Assembly (NCBI GenBank): GCA_946415475.1
Contig: CAMKSQ010000013.1
Coordinates: 1-53,247 of the forward strand
Origin: an uncultured Bacteroidales bacterium
GTDB lineage: Bacteria > Bacteroidota > Bacteroidia > Bacteroidales > UBA932
Length of the DNA stretch: 53,247 nt
Reading direction: 5' to 3'
Shown here: in pieces, positions 24,408 through 32,250 of the stretch
Layout: the number at the start of each line of letters is the position of its first letter
How positions within the stretch are numbered: position 1 is the first letter of the stretch
The notes under the pieces: model-generated
Told to the model about the DNA's origin: nothing
What the model saw: the letters and a program-made list of their open reading frames with translations, nothing else
The model's database searches: none
Made by a program: the position numbers and the translations under genes

Positions 24408-25868
24408 ATGAGTATCGAGAACTTAGAACCCCAAGTAGTGTGGAAGAACTTCTACGCTCTTACCCGGATCCCGCGCCCTTCCAAGCACGAAGGCAAGGTC
24501 ATTGAATACCTGTACAACTGGGGCAAGTCCCATGGCTTCGAGACCATCAAGGACGATACCGGCAACATCATCATCCGCGTCCCCGCTACGCCCGGCATGG
24601 AAAACCGCAAGGGCGTTATCCTGCAGGGCCACATGGACATGGTGCCGCAGAAAACCTCCGACAGCCCCCACGACTTCCTCACGGACCCCATCAACGCGTA
24701 CGTGGATGGGGAATGGGTAACTGCAGACCGCACCACGCTGGGCGCTGATAACGGTATCGGCGTCGCCCTGGGCCTGGCTGCCCTGGAAGACCCTTCCGTG
24801 AAGCACGGACCACTGGAAGTGCTGGTAACGTATGATGAGGAAACCGGCATGACGGGTGCCAACAGCCTCAAGCCTGGTGTCCTCCAAGGTGACATCCTCC
24901 TGAACCTGGACTCCGAAGAGGAAGGTGAGTTGTGCGTAGGTTGCGCCGGCGGCCTGGACGTGGCGGCCAGCTTCAACTACTATAAATATAAGACGCCCTC
25001 GGGCATGGACGCGCTCCGCTTCAAGGTGAGCGGCCTGCAGGGTGGTCACTCCGGCATGGATATCTCCCTGTACAGGGCCAATGCCAACAAGGTGGCCGCC
25101 CGCATCCTGCTTCCGCTGCTGGAAGATTATGACGTAAAGGTGGTTTCCCTCAACGGCGGTTCGCTGCGCAACGCCATCCCGTTCGAGGCCACCGCAGAAA
25201 TCCTTATTCCTGCCGATAAATACGACGCCGCCCGTGAGGTCATCGTCTCTATTTTCGACACGGTGAAGAAGGAATTTGTGGAGAGCGACCCTTCCGCCCA
25301 AATTGCCATCGAGGACCACATTCCCGTGGCACCCAAGTTTATCCAGGGCAAAGCCATCCTGCAGGCGGTTAAGGCCATCATTGCCTGCCCGTCCGGCGTC
25401 ATCCGCATGAGCCGTTCCATGGAAGGACTTACCGAGACTTCCATCAACCTGGCCATCGTCCGTACGGAGAATGGCAAGATCACCATTCGTTCGCTCATGA
25501 GAAGCGCCGTGGATTCTTCCAAGGCCTATCTCGCCCAGCGCGTGCAGTGCATCTTCGAACTGGCCGGTGCCGATTCCATCACCTTCGGCGGCGGTTATTC
25601 CGGCTGGACGCCCAAATTGGATACCCCCATCAACAAGGTTTGCATGGACCAGTTCGAGAAAGTGTATGGCCGTCCCATGAAGATTCACGCCACGCATGGA
25701 GGTCTGGAATGCGCCATCATGGGTGCCAAGTATCCCAACTGGGAGATGGCTTCCATCGGCCCTACCATCAAGTACCCGCACAGCCCGGACGAGAAAGTGC
25801 ACGTCGCTTCCGTAGGACGTACCTGGGAATACCTGAAGGCCGTCCTTGCCAACGTTCCTGTCAAGTAA
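24408..25868 (+). CDS. pepD: Aminoacyl-histidine dipeptidase (M20 family)
   Basis: A 486-residue cytoplasmic di-zinc dipeptidase. Metal and catalytic residues are visible: H75 and D77 in GHMDMVP, D114 in GADNGIGVA, E144/E145 in TYDEETGMTG, the Asp in LDSEEEGEL and H430 in THGGLECA. The lid domain lies in the middle third. Length and order match PepD. It starts 22 bp after the DUF4831 gene and is closed by a strong hairpin. Confidence 0.95.
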   Translation: MSIENLEPQVVWKNFYALTRIPRPSKHEGKVIEYLYNWGKSHGFETIKDDTGNIIIRVPATPGMENRKGVILQGHMDMVPQKTSDSPHDFLTDPINAYVDGEWVTADRTTLGADNGIGVALGLAALEDPSVKHGPLEVLVTYDEETGMTGANSLKPGVLQGDILLNLDSEEEGELCVGCAGGLDVAASFNYYKYKTPSGMDALRFKVSGLQGGHSGMDISLYRANANKVAARILLPLLEDYDVKVVSLNGGSLRNAIPFEATAEILIPADKYDAAREVIVSIFDTVKKEFVESDPSAQIAIEDHIPVAPKFIQGKAILQAVKAIIACPSGVIRMSRSMEGLTETSINLAIVRTENGKITIRSLMRSAVDSSKAYLAQRVQCIFELAGADSITFGGGYSGWTPKLDTPINKVCMDQFEKVYGRPMKIHATHGGLECAIMGAKYPNWEMASIGPTIKYPHSPDEKVHVASVGRTWEYLKAVLANVPVK

Positions 25869-25884
25869 GGTGTACCTTATATTA

Positions 25885-25929
25885 AAAGATGCCGGTGGGT
25901 TGGGGTGTGTCCAGCCTGCCGGCATCTTT
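25885..25929 (+). terminator. Terminator-like hairpin after pepD
   Basis: AAAGATGCCGG (25885-25895) pairs perfectly with CCGGCATCTTT (25919-25929), an 11-bp stem with a 23-nt loop. The U-run is short (three T), so efficiency is uncertain. It sits 17 bp after the pepD stop. Confidence 0.65.
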
Positions 25930-26028
25930 ACACAGGGAGCCGGCGGCGATCGATCAGGGATGCGGCAGACAGCGTGTGCATCACAAAGATAGACAGGGAA
26001 GTGGCGCTTGTCAAGATGGTGAAAATAT

Positions 26029-26059
26029 TTTGTTTTTCTCCTGGAATTTCGTATATTTG
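26029..26059 (+). promoter_or_regulatory. Promoter of the rpsF-rpsR-rplI operon
   Basis: TTTG (26029-26032), exactly 19 nt, then TATATTTG (26052-26059): a perfect Bacteroidetes promoter. The start point should be near 26064, leaving a leader of about 56 nt that contains the hairpin described separately. Confidence 0.85.
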
Positions 26060-26064
26060 CAGTC

Positions 26065-26092
26065 CTTTTTGGGCCTTTGGGCCGTCAAAAAG
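26065..26092 (+). ncRNA. Candidate S6:S18-binding leader hairpin
   Basis: In the rpsF mRNA leader CTTTTTG (26065-26071) pairs with CAAAAAG (26086-26092), and GGCC (26072-26075) can pair with GGCC (26080-26083) around a 4-nt loop. The 3' arm carries CCG (26082-26084) next to a bulge. The known S6:S18 leader class is a stem with a CCG-containing bulge in front of rpsF, so position and shape fit. No alignment was possible. Confidence 0.5.
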
Positions 26093-26120
26093 AATGTAAA
26101 ACATTTATAAACAATTAATT

Positions 26121-26492
26121 ATGGTTAACCAGTACGAAACCGTTTTCATTGCAACTCCCGTTTTGTCTGACACCCAGATGAAGGAAGCGGTTGCCAAGTA
26201 CGTCAAGCTCATCACCGACAATGGCGGTGAGATTGTGTACCAGGAGGATTGGGGCCTGCGTCAGCTCGCTTATCCCATCCAGCACAAGACCACAGGTTTT
26301 TATTACCTGATCGAGTTCAAGGCCGACAGCCAGTTCGTTGCCACCCTCGAAACCCAGTATCACCGTGATGAGCGTATCATCCGCTTCCTCACTGTAGCTC
26401 TTGACAAAGACGCAGTGGCTTATGCAGAAAAGCGCCGCACCAACAAGGCTGCCAAGGCCGCTCCCGCTGCTGAGGCTCCCGCCGCTGAATAA
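26121..26492 (+). CDS. rpsF: 30S ribosomal protein bS6
   Basis: A 123-residue protein opening with [15 protein letters not shown] and containing the beta-strand block [19 protein letters not shown], as in bS6. The C-terminus has an Ala/Pro/Glu-rich tail ([12 protein letters not shown]), common in longer Bacteroidetes versions. bS6 pairs with bS18 on the 30S platform. First gene of the operon; there is no Shine-Dalgarno sequence before it. Confidence 0.97.
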   Translation: MVNQYETVFIATPVLSDTQMKEAVAKYVKLITDNGGEIVYQEDWGLRQLAYPIQHKTTGFYYLIEFKADSQFVATLETQYHRDERIIRFLTVALDKDAVAYAEKRRTNKAAKAAPAAEAPAAE

Positions 26493-26494
26493 TT

Positions 26495-26500
26495 AGGAGG
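26495..26500 (+). promoter_or_regulatory. Strong Shine-Dalgarno sequence of rpsR
   Basis: AGGAGG lies 8 nt before the rpsR ATG at 26509, in the 16-nt spacer after rpsF. Other starts checked in this window (rpsF, rplI, pepD, SusC, SusD, epimerase, V-ATPase genes) lack such a site, as expected for Bacteroidetes. Confidence 0.85.
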
Positions 26501-26508
26501 ACACAATT

Positions 26509-26778
26509 ATGGCAAACGAAAATAAAGAAATCCGCTATCTGAATCCCCCGACCGTGGAGGTTCGCAAAAAGAAATACTGCCGTTTCAAAAAGGCCGGTAT
26601 CAAGTATGTAGATTACAAGGATCCTGAGTTCCTGAAGAAGTTCCTCAATGAGCAGGGTAAAATTCTCCCTCGCCGCATCACCGGTACTTCCCTCAAGTTC
26701 CAGCGCAAGGTTGCCAAGGCCATCAAGCGTGCCCGCTCCCTCGCTCTGCTTCCGTATGTTACTGACCTTCTTAAATAA
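26509..26778 (+). CDS. rpsR: 30S ribosomal protein bS18
   Basis: An 89-residue basic protein with [23 protein letters not shown] and [25 protein letters not shown], diagnostic of bS18. It binds bS6 and the 16S platform close to the 3' end of 16S rRNA. It is the only gene in the window with a perfect AGGAGG site in front of it. Confidence 0.97.
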   Translation: MANENKEIRYLNPPTVEVRKKKYCRFKKAGIKYVDYKDPEFLKKFLNEQGKILPRRITGTSLKFQRKVAKAIKRARSLALLPYVTDLLK

Positions 26779-26786
26779 TCTGCCTT

Positions 26787-27233
26787 ATGGAAATTTTGCT
26801 CAAGAAAGATGTAGCCAACCTGGGCTACGCCGGTGAGATCGTTAAAGTAAAGGCCGGTTATGCCATGAACTACCTGGTACCTCAGGGCTTCGCCACTGTC
26901 GCTACCGAGTCCGTGAAGAAACAGCATGCAGAAACCCTTCGTCAGCGCGCCCACAAAGAGGCTAAGCTGGTTGCCGATGCAGAGGCTCTCGCAGCTACCA
27001 TCGGTGCCCAGACCGTTGAGGTCAAGGTGAAAGTTTCCGAGAGCGGCAAGCTCTACGGTAGCGTTACCACCATGGACCTGGCCGAGGCTCTGAACGCCAA
27101 GGGTCTGAACATTGACAAGAAGGACATCACCATCCTCGCCGGTGAGGTGAAGGAAGTGGGTGAGTATGAGGCATCTGTAAAACTTTACAAGGCCATCAAA
27201 GGTACCTTTAAGTTTAATGTGGTTGCCGAATAA
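26787..27233 (+). CDS. rplI: 50S ribosomal protein bL9
   Basis: A 148-residue protein. It opens with MEILLKKDVANLGYAGEIVKVKAGYAMNYL, the classical bL9 N-domain, and continues with the long connecting helix and C-domain (SGKLYGSVTTMDLAEAL). It binds 23S rRNA near the L1 stalk. It starts 8 bp after rpsR and ends the operon at a clear terminator. Confidence 0.97.
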   Translation: MEILLKKDVANLGYAGEIVKVKAGYAMNYLVPQGFATVATESVKKQHAETLRQRAHKEAKLVADAEALAATIGAQTVEVKVKVSESGKLYGSVTTMDLAEALNAKGLNIDKKDITILAGEVKEVGEYEASVKLYKAIKGTFKFNVVAE

Positions 27234-27252
27234 TTTTCGGTACTTCAGAATG

Positions 27253-27286
27253 AAATAGCCCACCGGTTGACGGCGGGCTATTTTTT
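27253..27286 (+). terminator. Rho-independent terminator after rplI
   Basis: AAATAGCCC (27253-27261) pairs with GGGCTATTT (27275-27283) and runs into six T (27281-27286). It also touches the stop codon of the convergent ROK gene, so it may serve both directions, though the minus-strand U-run is weak. Confidence 0.85.
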
Positions 27287-28490
27287 ATGCCATGCTGTTC
27301 AGGAGGCGGGCTTTGGAGAGGAGGGAGGCGCCGATGGCGCCGGCCTCCTTGCCCAGCCTGGACACCTTGATGACGGTGTCGTTGTTTACCAGGTTCAACG
27401 AATACTTGTTCACGGCACTGCGTAGCGGAGGCATCAGGTAGTGCTCCGTCTGGCTGAGCCGTCCGCCAATCACCACCATGTCCGGATTGAACAGGTTGAT
27501 GAGGCCGGCCACGGCACGTCCCAGGGTGCTGCCGATGGTTTCGATGCACTCGATGGCGGCGACGTCTTCCCGCTGGATGGCATCCAGAATGTCTTCCAGG
27601 GTAAGGTCTTCTCCTGCCTTATACTTCTCTGACAGCAGGGAAGGACGGCCTTCTTTCAATTTCTCCAGCATCAGGCGGTGCAAGGCGCTGCCAGAAGCTC
27701 CCGTTTCCAGGCAGCCGATTTTCCCACATCGGCAATACTGGTTGTTGTTCAGCAGCGGGAAGTGGCCGATCTCTCCCGAGAAGCCGGACTTGCCGCTGAA
27801 CAGTTTCCCGTTCAGGATCATGCCCATACCCAATCCCCAGCCCAGGTTCAGGAACAGGAACGTGCCCTCTTCCTGCGGGGCGATTCCGCTCATGTACTCG
27901 CCGTAGGCCATGGCGCGGGAGTCGTTTTCTACTGAAACGGTTTTGCCCAGGCTCTTCTCCATCACTTCGCGGATGGGTTTTTCCTCGCTGATGAAGTACG
28001 AGTAACTGTAGCCGGTGATGTGGTTTACGCGGCCCGTGAGGTTGACGCCGAATGCGCGGATCTTGCTTTGCTCTATGCCGGCATCGACCAGATGCTCCAG
28101 CATGGTGATGCACAGTCCCTGCACCGAATCCTCCGTGTTGGTAAGGGTGTAGGGGATTTCGTCGGTGAAATGGATGAGGCGTCCCGGAAAGTCCGTGACG
28201 GCCAGGGAGAAGTAGTTGGGGCAGACATCGACACCAACAAAATAGCCGGCAGAGGGGTTGAGCCCGTAAAGGCTGGGTCTGCGGCCTGTGGCCGATTCCT
28301 GTTTGCCCATTTCCGTGAGGTAACCGTCGTGGATGAGTTCGTTGACAATGCGGGTTACCTTGGGAATGCTGGTTTCCAGTTCGCGCGAAAAGTCCGCTAC
28401 GCTAAAACCAGCCCCGTTGTTGCACATGGCCAGGATGGTCTTTTTTTCACTGGCATACCGGCCGTGGATATCGTCAAGAAACTTTTGCAT
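27285..28490 (-). CDS. ROK-family transcriptional regulator
   Basis: A 401-residue protein of NagC/XylR type. Residues about 1-80 form a winged helix (FSVADFSRELETSIPKVTRIVNELIHDGYL); the rest is a ROK sugar-binding domain with the catalytic-type Asp in VENDSRAMAYGEY, the loop NLGWGLGMGMIL and the zinc motif CRCGKIGCLE. The first phosphate-binding motif of ROK kinases is degenerate (VDVCPNYFSLAV), favouring a sugar-sensing regulator over a kinase. It is the last gene of the DUF4434 / sugar porter / ROK operon and the only transcription factor of the glycan locus; the regulated promoters are likely those at 30904-31024. Confidence 0.9.
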   Translation of the reverse strand: MQKFLDDIHGRYASEKKTILAMCNNGAGFSVADFSRELETSIPKVTRIVNELIHDGYLTEMGKQESATGRRPSLYGLNPSAGYFVGVDVCPNYFSLAVTDFPGRLIHFTDEIPYTLTNTEDSVQGLCITMLEHLVDAGIEQSKIRAFGVNLTGRVNHITGYSYSYFISEEKPIREVMEKSLGKTVSVENDSRAMAYGEYMSGIAPQEEGTFLFLNLGWGLGMGMILNGKLFSGKSGFSGEIGHFPLLNNNQYCRCGKIGCLETGASGSALHRLMLEKLKEGRPSLLSEKYKAGEDLTLEDILDAIQREDVAAIECIETIGSTLGRAVAGLINLFNPDMVVIGGRLSQTEHYLMPPLRSAVNKYSLNLVNNDTVIKVSRLGKEAGAIGASLLSKARLLNSMA

Positions 28491-28493
28491 GAT

Positions 28494-29801
28494 TTATTTT
28501 TTCCAATACTCTTCGATTTCCTCCAAGGTTTTGCCGGTGGTATCGGGTACGTGGCGCCACATTATATAAAGGTAGGGCACGCACATGGCGGCAAAGAGGA
28601 AGAAGGTGCCTTGCGGCGTCAGGTTTTCCAGCATCCAGGGGGTAAGCTGGCCGATGAGGTAAGTGCCCACCCAAAGGGCCAGGCCGGCGATGGACATGGC
28701 CAGACCCCTTACCCGGTTAGGATACATCTCGCTGAGCAGCACAAACACCACGGCGCTGATGGAGATGGCGGTGGAGAACACGTAAAGGAGGAAGAAAGTG
28801 ACCAGGAAGCCGGTGGGAAGTCCCAGCTGCGGTCCCCAGGCAAAGTAAGTGCCGATGGCCAGCAGACACACGATCATGCTGCTCACGCCCCACCAGACCA
28901 GTTGCTTACGGCCCACTTTGTCGATAATAAGCAGGGCGATGACCGTGGTGAGCATATTCACTGCGCCCACCAGGATGGTACTGAACATAGAGCCTTCGCT
29001 GCTAAGGCCTGCATCCTGGAAAATCTCCGGCCCGTAATACAGGACAGCATTTACGCCCATGAACTGGCCCAGGATGGCAATGGCACTGCCCACCAGCACG
29101 GCCTTGAGGATGCCGGGCTCGCGAAGGGCTTTCCATTCCTCGCTGCTGTCTTTCCGCTCACCGCGGACGGTGAGCCAGCGCGGGCTTTCCGGAATGAAGA
29201 AAATGAGCGCCAGGAACAGCAGGTCCGGAATGGTCTCCAGGCCCAGCATGCCGCGCCAGTACTCGTTGTTGAACATGCGGGAACACAGTTCCGGGTCCGT
29301 TGCATCCAGCTCGGCCCCTTTCAGGACCAGATAATTCATCAGGTATGCCAGCAGGAAGCCCACGGTAACGGCCAGCTGGTACAAAGAGACCATGGTGCCG
29401 CGCCGCTCCGCCGGGGATACTTCTGAGATGTAAACCGGCGACACGATGGATACCACGCCAATGCCGAATCCGCCGATGATACGGTAAATGACCAGCTCCG
29501 TAAAATTACTGCACACGGCACAGCCGATGGCAGAAATGCTGAACATGAGAGCCGATATGAGCATGGTCTTTTTGCGGCCCAGGAAGTCACTGAGCATACC
29601 GGCGACCGCCACGCCCAGGATGGAGCCGATGAGGGCGCAGCCTACATACCAGCCTTTGGACATCTCCGTCAGGGAAAACTGGTCCGCGACAATGCGGGTG
29701 GTTCCGGAGATGACGGCGGTATCGTATCCGAAGAGGATGCCGCCGAGCGCTGCTACGCAAGCGACGAACAGGACGCGTCCTTGGGTGAGGGTGTTACTCA
29801 T
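28494..29801 (-). CDS. MFS sugar porter
   Basis: A 435-residue, 12-helix inner-membrane transporter of the sugar porter family (XylE/GLUT type). Signatures seen are GGILFGYDTAVISG in helix 1, the loop SDFLGRKKTM, RIIGGFGIGVVSIVSPVYISEVSPAERRG, PESPRWL and NAVLYYGPEIF. It should take a monosaccharide released by the locus into the cytoplasm. It overlaps the DUF4434 gene by 4 bp and lies 3 bp before the ROK gene, so all three are translated together. Confidence 0.93.
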   Translation of the reverse strand: MSNTLTQGRVLFVACVAALGGILFGYDTAVISGTTRIVADQFSLTEMSKGWYVGCALIGSILGVAVAGMLSDFLGRKKTMLISALMFSISAIGCAVCSNFTELVIYRIIGGFGIGVVSIVSPVYISEVSPAERRGTMVSLYQLAVTVGFLLAYLMNYLVLKGAELDATDPELCSRMFNNEYWRGMLGLETIPDLLFLALIFFIPESPRWLTVRGERKDSSEEWKALREPGILKAVLVGSAIAILGQFMGVNAVLYYGPEIFQDAGLSSEGSMFSTILVGAVNMLTTVIALLIIDKVGRKQLVWWGVSSMIVCLLAIGTYFAWGPQLGLPTGFLVTFFLLYVFSTAISISAVVFVLLSEMYPNRVRGLAMSIAGLALWVGTYLIGQLTPWMLENLTPQGTFFLFAAMCVPYLYIMWRHVPDTTGKTLEEIEEYWKK

Positions 29802-30883
29802 AGCTGAAAGTACTCTTTATAACGGTCGTACAGATGTCCGGCCTGCAGGTAGGCGCTCTGCGGGCTCATGAAATGGGAGAATTCGAAGGTGATGGCTTTG
29901 TCGTAGCCACAGCGCTTGGCGGCTTCCAGCTTCATGCGCAGCTTGTCGAACTTGATGGGCAGGAAGCGGATGGGCATGTCACGGTCGAAGGTTTCCGCGT
30001 TGGTCCAGCACTGCATGCCGTATTTGTCGGCCAGTTTTTTGTTCACGCTGAAGAAGGCGTCCAGTTCGTCATAGTCGATATGTCCGTCTTGGAAGGCACA
30101 GGCGTCTACGTATTCGTGGATGCCGTCAAAAATCTCGTCCCATTCGCGTTCGTGCTGCTGGACGGAGACGGCCTGCTCTTTGGTGAGGTTGCCGCCTGCG
30201 GCGTCCACCGCCTTCTTGCCGTCGATCCAGGGAGAGATGAAAGTGGGCATGCCGCCGCTTACCTCTTTGCATTGGCGGCCCATGGTGCGGAAACTCTCGA
30301 TGGCCCCCTTGGTGGCACGGGAGATTTCTCCGGAAATGTACCAGCCGGCGAAGCTCTTGTATTTGGAGCCATAGCGCTCCCAAACCTCGTCGATGACGTA
30401 TTTGTTGGACTCTACCTCATAGGTCATGTCGCCGGTGTCCCAGTATTTGCCGCTGTCGTACAGGCCCAGCATGAACTTCATGTCGTACTTCTGGGCCAGG
30501 CGGCAGAACATGTCGATCAGGTCCATGGACGGCATGTAGCAGCCCTTTTTAAGCAGGTAAGGGGAGGGGTAGGTGATGAACTTGCGGTAACCGCAACGGA
30601 TATCGATGACGGTGTCGATGCCGATGGCTTTCATATAACGGAAATCGCGGTCCCATTCGCGCTCGCCCCAGTTCTGGTGCGGGATGTCGTGCGATATTTC
30701 ATCCAGGAAGGTGCCGGTGATGGGAAGGCCGGCCGCCGGAGGGACGATGAGGGTGCTGTTGACTGAAGGATCCGGCTGGATGCCGTCCGCTTTGTTCTTG
30801 CATGCGCTGAGTACGGTAGGGGCTGCTACAGCGGCGGCAGCGCCCAAAGCGGTTTTCTTGAGGAATGAACGACGATTTTCCAT
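29798..30883 (-). CDS. DUF4434 family TIM-barrel lipoprotein, Tat-exported
   Basis: A 361-residue protein. The start at 30883 gives a twin-arginine signal (NRRSFLKKTALG) and a lipobox ending in Leu-Ser-Ala-Cys; the in-frame ATG at 30964 lies upstream of the promoter. The mature part (ITGTFLDEISHDIPHQNWGEREWDRDFRYMK..., GWYISGEI, CWTNAETF, TFEFSHFMSPQS) matches DUF4434, a glycosidase-like TIM-barrel family often found in Bacteroidetes glycan loci. Glu and Asp residues at strand ends could be catalytic, but activity is unknown. It leads the leftward arm of the locus. Confidence 0.82.
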   Translation of the reverse strand: MENRRSFLKKTALGAAAAVAAPTVLSACKNKADGIQPDPSVNSTLIVPPAAGLPITGTFLDEISHDIPHQNWGEREWDRDFRYMKAIGIDTVIDIRCGYRKFITYPSPYLLKKGCYMPSMDLIDMFCRLAQKYDMKFMLGLYDSGKYWDTGDMTYEVESNKYVIDEVWERYGSKYKSFAGWYISGEISRATKGAIESFRTMGRQCKEVSGGMPTFISPWIDGKKAVDAAGGNLTKEQAVSVQQHEREWDEIFDGIHEYVDACAFQDGHIDYDELDAFFSVNKKLADKYGMQCWTNAETFDRDMPIRFLPIKFDKLRMKLEAAKRCGYDKAITFEFSHFMSPQSAYLQAGHLYDRYKEYFQL

Positions 30884-30903
30884 ATTACTTTGTATAGGTT
30901 TTG

Positions 30904-30934
30904 CAAATATAAGATTTTCTTCTGATTTTACAAG
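30904..30934 (-). promoter_or_regulatory. Promoter of the DUF4434 operon
   Basis: On the minus strand CTTG (30931-30934), 19 nt, then TATATTTG (30904-30911), a perfect -7 match. Start point predicted near 30898, about 15 nt before the ATG. Confidence 0.65.
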
Positions 30935-30980
30935 TTTGTTTTTGTTGTTTTGTGAATAATTCAAAAATTGTTTTTATTGT

Positions 30981-31024
30981 TTTGTTAAAAAGTATTGAAA
31001 ATTACCTTTGATTTTGTAAATTTG
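30981..31024 (+). promoter_or_regulatory. Tandem promoters of the rightward glycan operon
   Basis: Two overlapping candidates: TTTG (30981-30984), 18 nt, TACCTTTG (31003-31010); and ATTG (30994-30997), 19 nt, TAAATTTG (31017-31024). Both -7 boxes fit TAnnTTTG. They lie 28-50 bp before the epimerase ATG at 31052, in a 168-bp AT-rich divergent region. Confidence 0.6.
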
Positions 31025-31051
31025 TATCGGCTAAATGTAAAATTACTGTTT

Positions 31052-32242
31052 ATGACGGACCACATAGACTTTAAACAAATGGCGGAACGCTATCGCAAGG
31101 AATTGTACGACAGCGTATTACCTTTCTGGCTGGAGCACTCCCAGGACAAGGAGTACGGCGGGTATTTCACCTGCCTGAACCGGGACGGCAGCGTGTTCGA
31201 CACAGACAAATTCGTGTGGCTGCAGGGCAGGGAAGTCTGGATGTTCGCTATGCTGTATAATAAGGTAGAGAAAAATCCCGAATGGCTTGCCTGTGCCAAA
31301 CAGGGTGCGGAATTCCTGGAGAAGTACGGCCACGACGGCAATTATGACTTCTATTTCTCGCTCACGCGTGAGGGAAAGCCCATTATCGCCCCGTACAATA
31401 TTTTCTCCAACACCTTCGCCTGCATGGCGTTCGCCCAGCTGGCGGTAGCGACGGGCAGCGAGCACTATGCCGATATTGCCCGCAAGGTGTTCCAGCGTAT
31501 CCTGGACCGCCGTTCCAACCCCAAGGGCAAGTGGAGCAAGGCTGTTCCTGGAACCCGCCCTATGAAAGACTTCGCCCTGCCCATGATCATCTGTAACATG
31601 GCGCTGGAAGTAGAGCCCATCATCGAGGACAAAACCCTGCTGGACAAAACCATCGAGGAGGCACTGCATGAGGTATTCGATGTATTTTACCAGCCGGATT
31701 TGGGCGTCATGGTAGAAAACCTGGCTCCGGACGGCTCGCTGGTAGACTGCTTCGAGGGCCGCCGCGTGAATCCCGGGCACGACCTGGAAGCCCTGTGGTT
31801 CATGATGAACCTGGGCATCCGGCTCCACAGGCAGGACATCATCGACAAGAGCATGGACATTGCCCTCCGCGTGATAGACTATGGCTGGGACAAGCAGTAC
31901 GGCGGCATCTTCTATTTCATGGACCGGAAAGGCTATCCTACCCAGGAACTGGAATGGGACCAAAAGCTGTGGTGGGTGCATTTGGAAAGCGCCATCTGCA
32001 TGATTAAAGGATACCAGCTCACAGGCAACAAGAAGGCCCTGGAATGGTTCCTCAAACTGGACGATTATCTCTGGACCCACTTCAAGGACAGCGAATATCC
32101 GGAGTGGTTCGGCTACTTGAACCGCCGCGGTGAGGTATTGCTTCCGCTCAAGGGCGGCAAGTGGAAAGGCTGCTTCCATGTGCCCAGGGGCCTGTACCAG
32201 ATTGGCACCATCTTACAGGAAATTGCAGACAAAAATAATTAA
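31052..32242 (+). CDS. AGE-family N-acylglucosamine/mannobiose-type 2-epimerase
   Basis: A 396-residue alpha6/alpha6-barrel epimerase. Conserved histidines are seen in NPGHDLEALWFMM, LWWVHLESAICM and KGCFHVPRGLYQIG, with KFVWLQGREVWMF near the start, all family marks. It interconverts C2 epimers of a sugar such as GlcNAc/ManNAc or Glc/Man at a reducing end. No signal peptide, so it acts in the cytoplasm on an imported sugar. I chose the ATG at 31052; the frame is open from 30995, but that part lies over the promoter. It is the first gene of the rightward operon, 8 bp before susC. Confidence 0.88.
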   Translation: MTDHIDFKQMAERYRKELYDSVLPFWLEHSQDKEYGGYFTCLNRDGSVFDTDKFVWLQGREVWMFAMLYNKVEKNPEWLACAKQGAEFLEKYGHDGNYDFYFSLTREGKPIIAPYNIFSNTFACMAFAQLAVATGSEHYADIARKVFQRILDRRSNPKGKWSKAVPGTRPMKDFALPMIICNMALEVEPIIEDKTLLDKTIEEALHEVFDVFYQPDLGVMVENLAPDGSLVDCFEGRRVNPGHDLEALWFMMNLGIRLHRQDIIDKSMDIALRVIDYGWDKQYGGIFYFMDRKGYPTQELEWDQKLWWVHLESAICMIKGYQLTGNKKALEWFLKLDDYLWTHFKDSEYPEWFGYLNRRGEVLLPLKGGKWKGCFHVPRGLYQIGTILQEIADKNN

Positions 32243-32250
32243 TATACACT

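Noticed and set aside
25930..26028. RNA gene or small ORF in the longest gap, between pepD and the rpsF promoter
   Set aside because: I found no tRNA-like fold and no ORF with plausible coding character; a minus-strand -7-like match has no partner box.
27285..32242. Sialic acid (nan) catabolic cluster, because an AGE epimerase, an MFS porter and a ROK protein are together
   Set aside because: No sialidase, sialic acid lyase or O-acetylesterase is present, and the porter is of the sugar-porter type. The enzymes point elsewhere.
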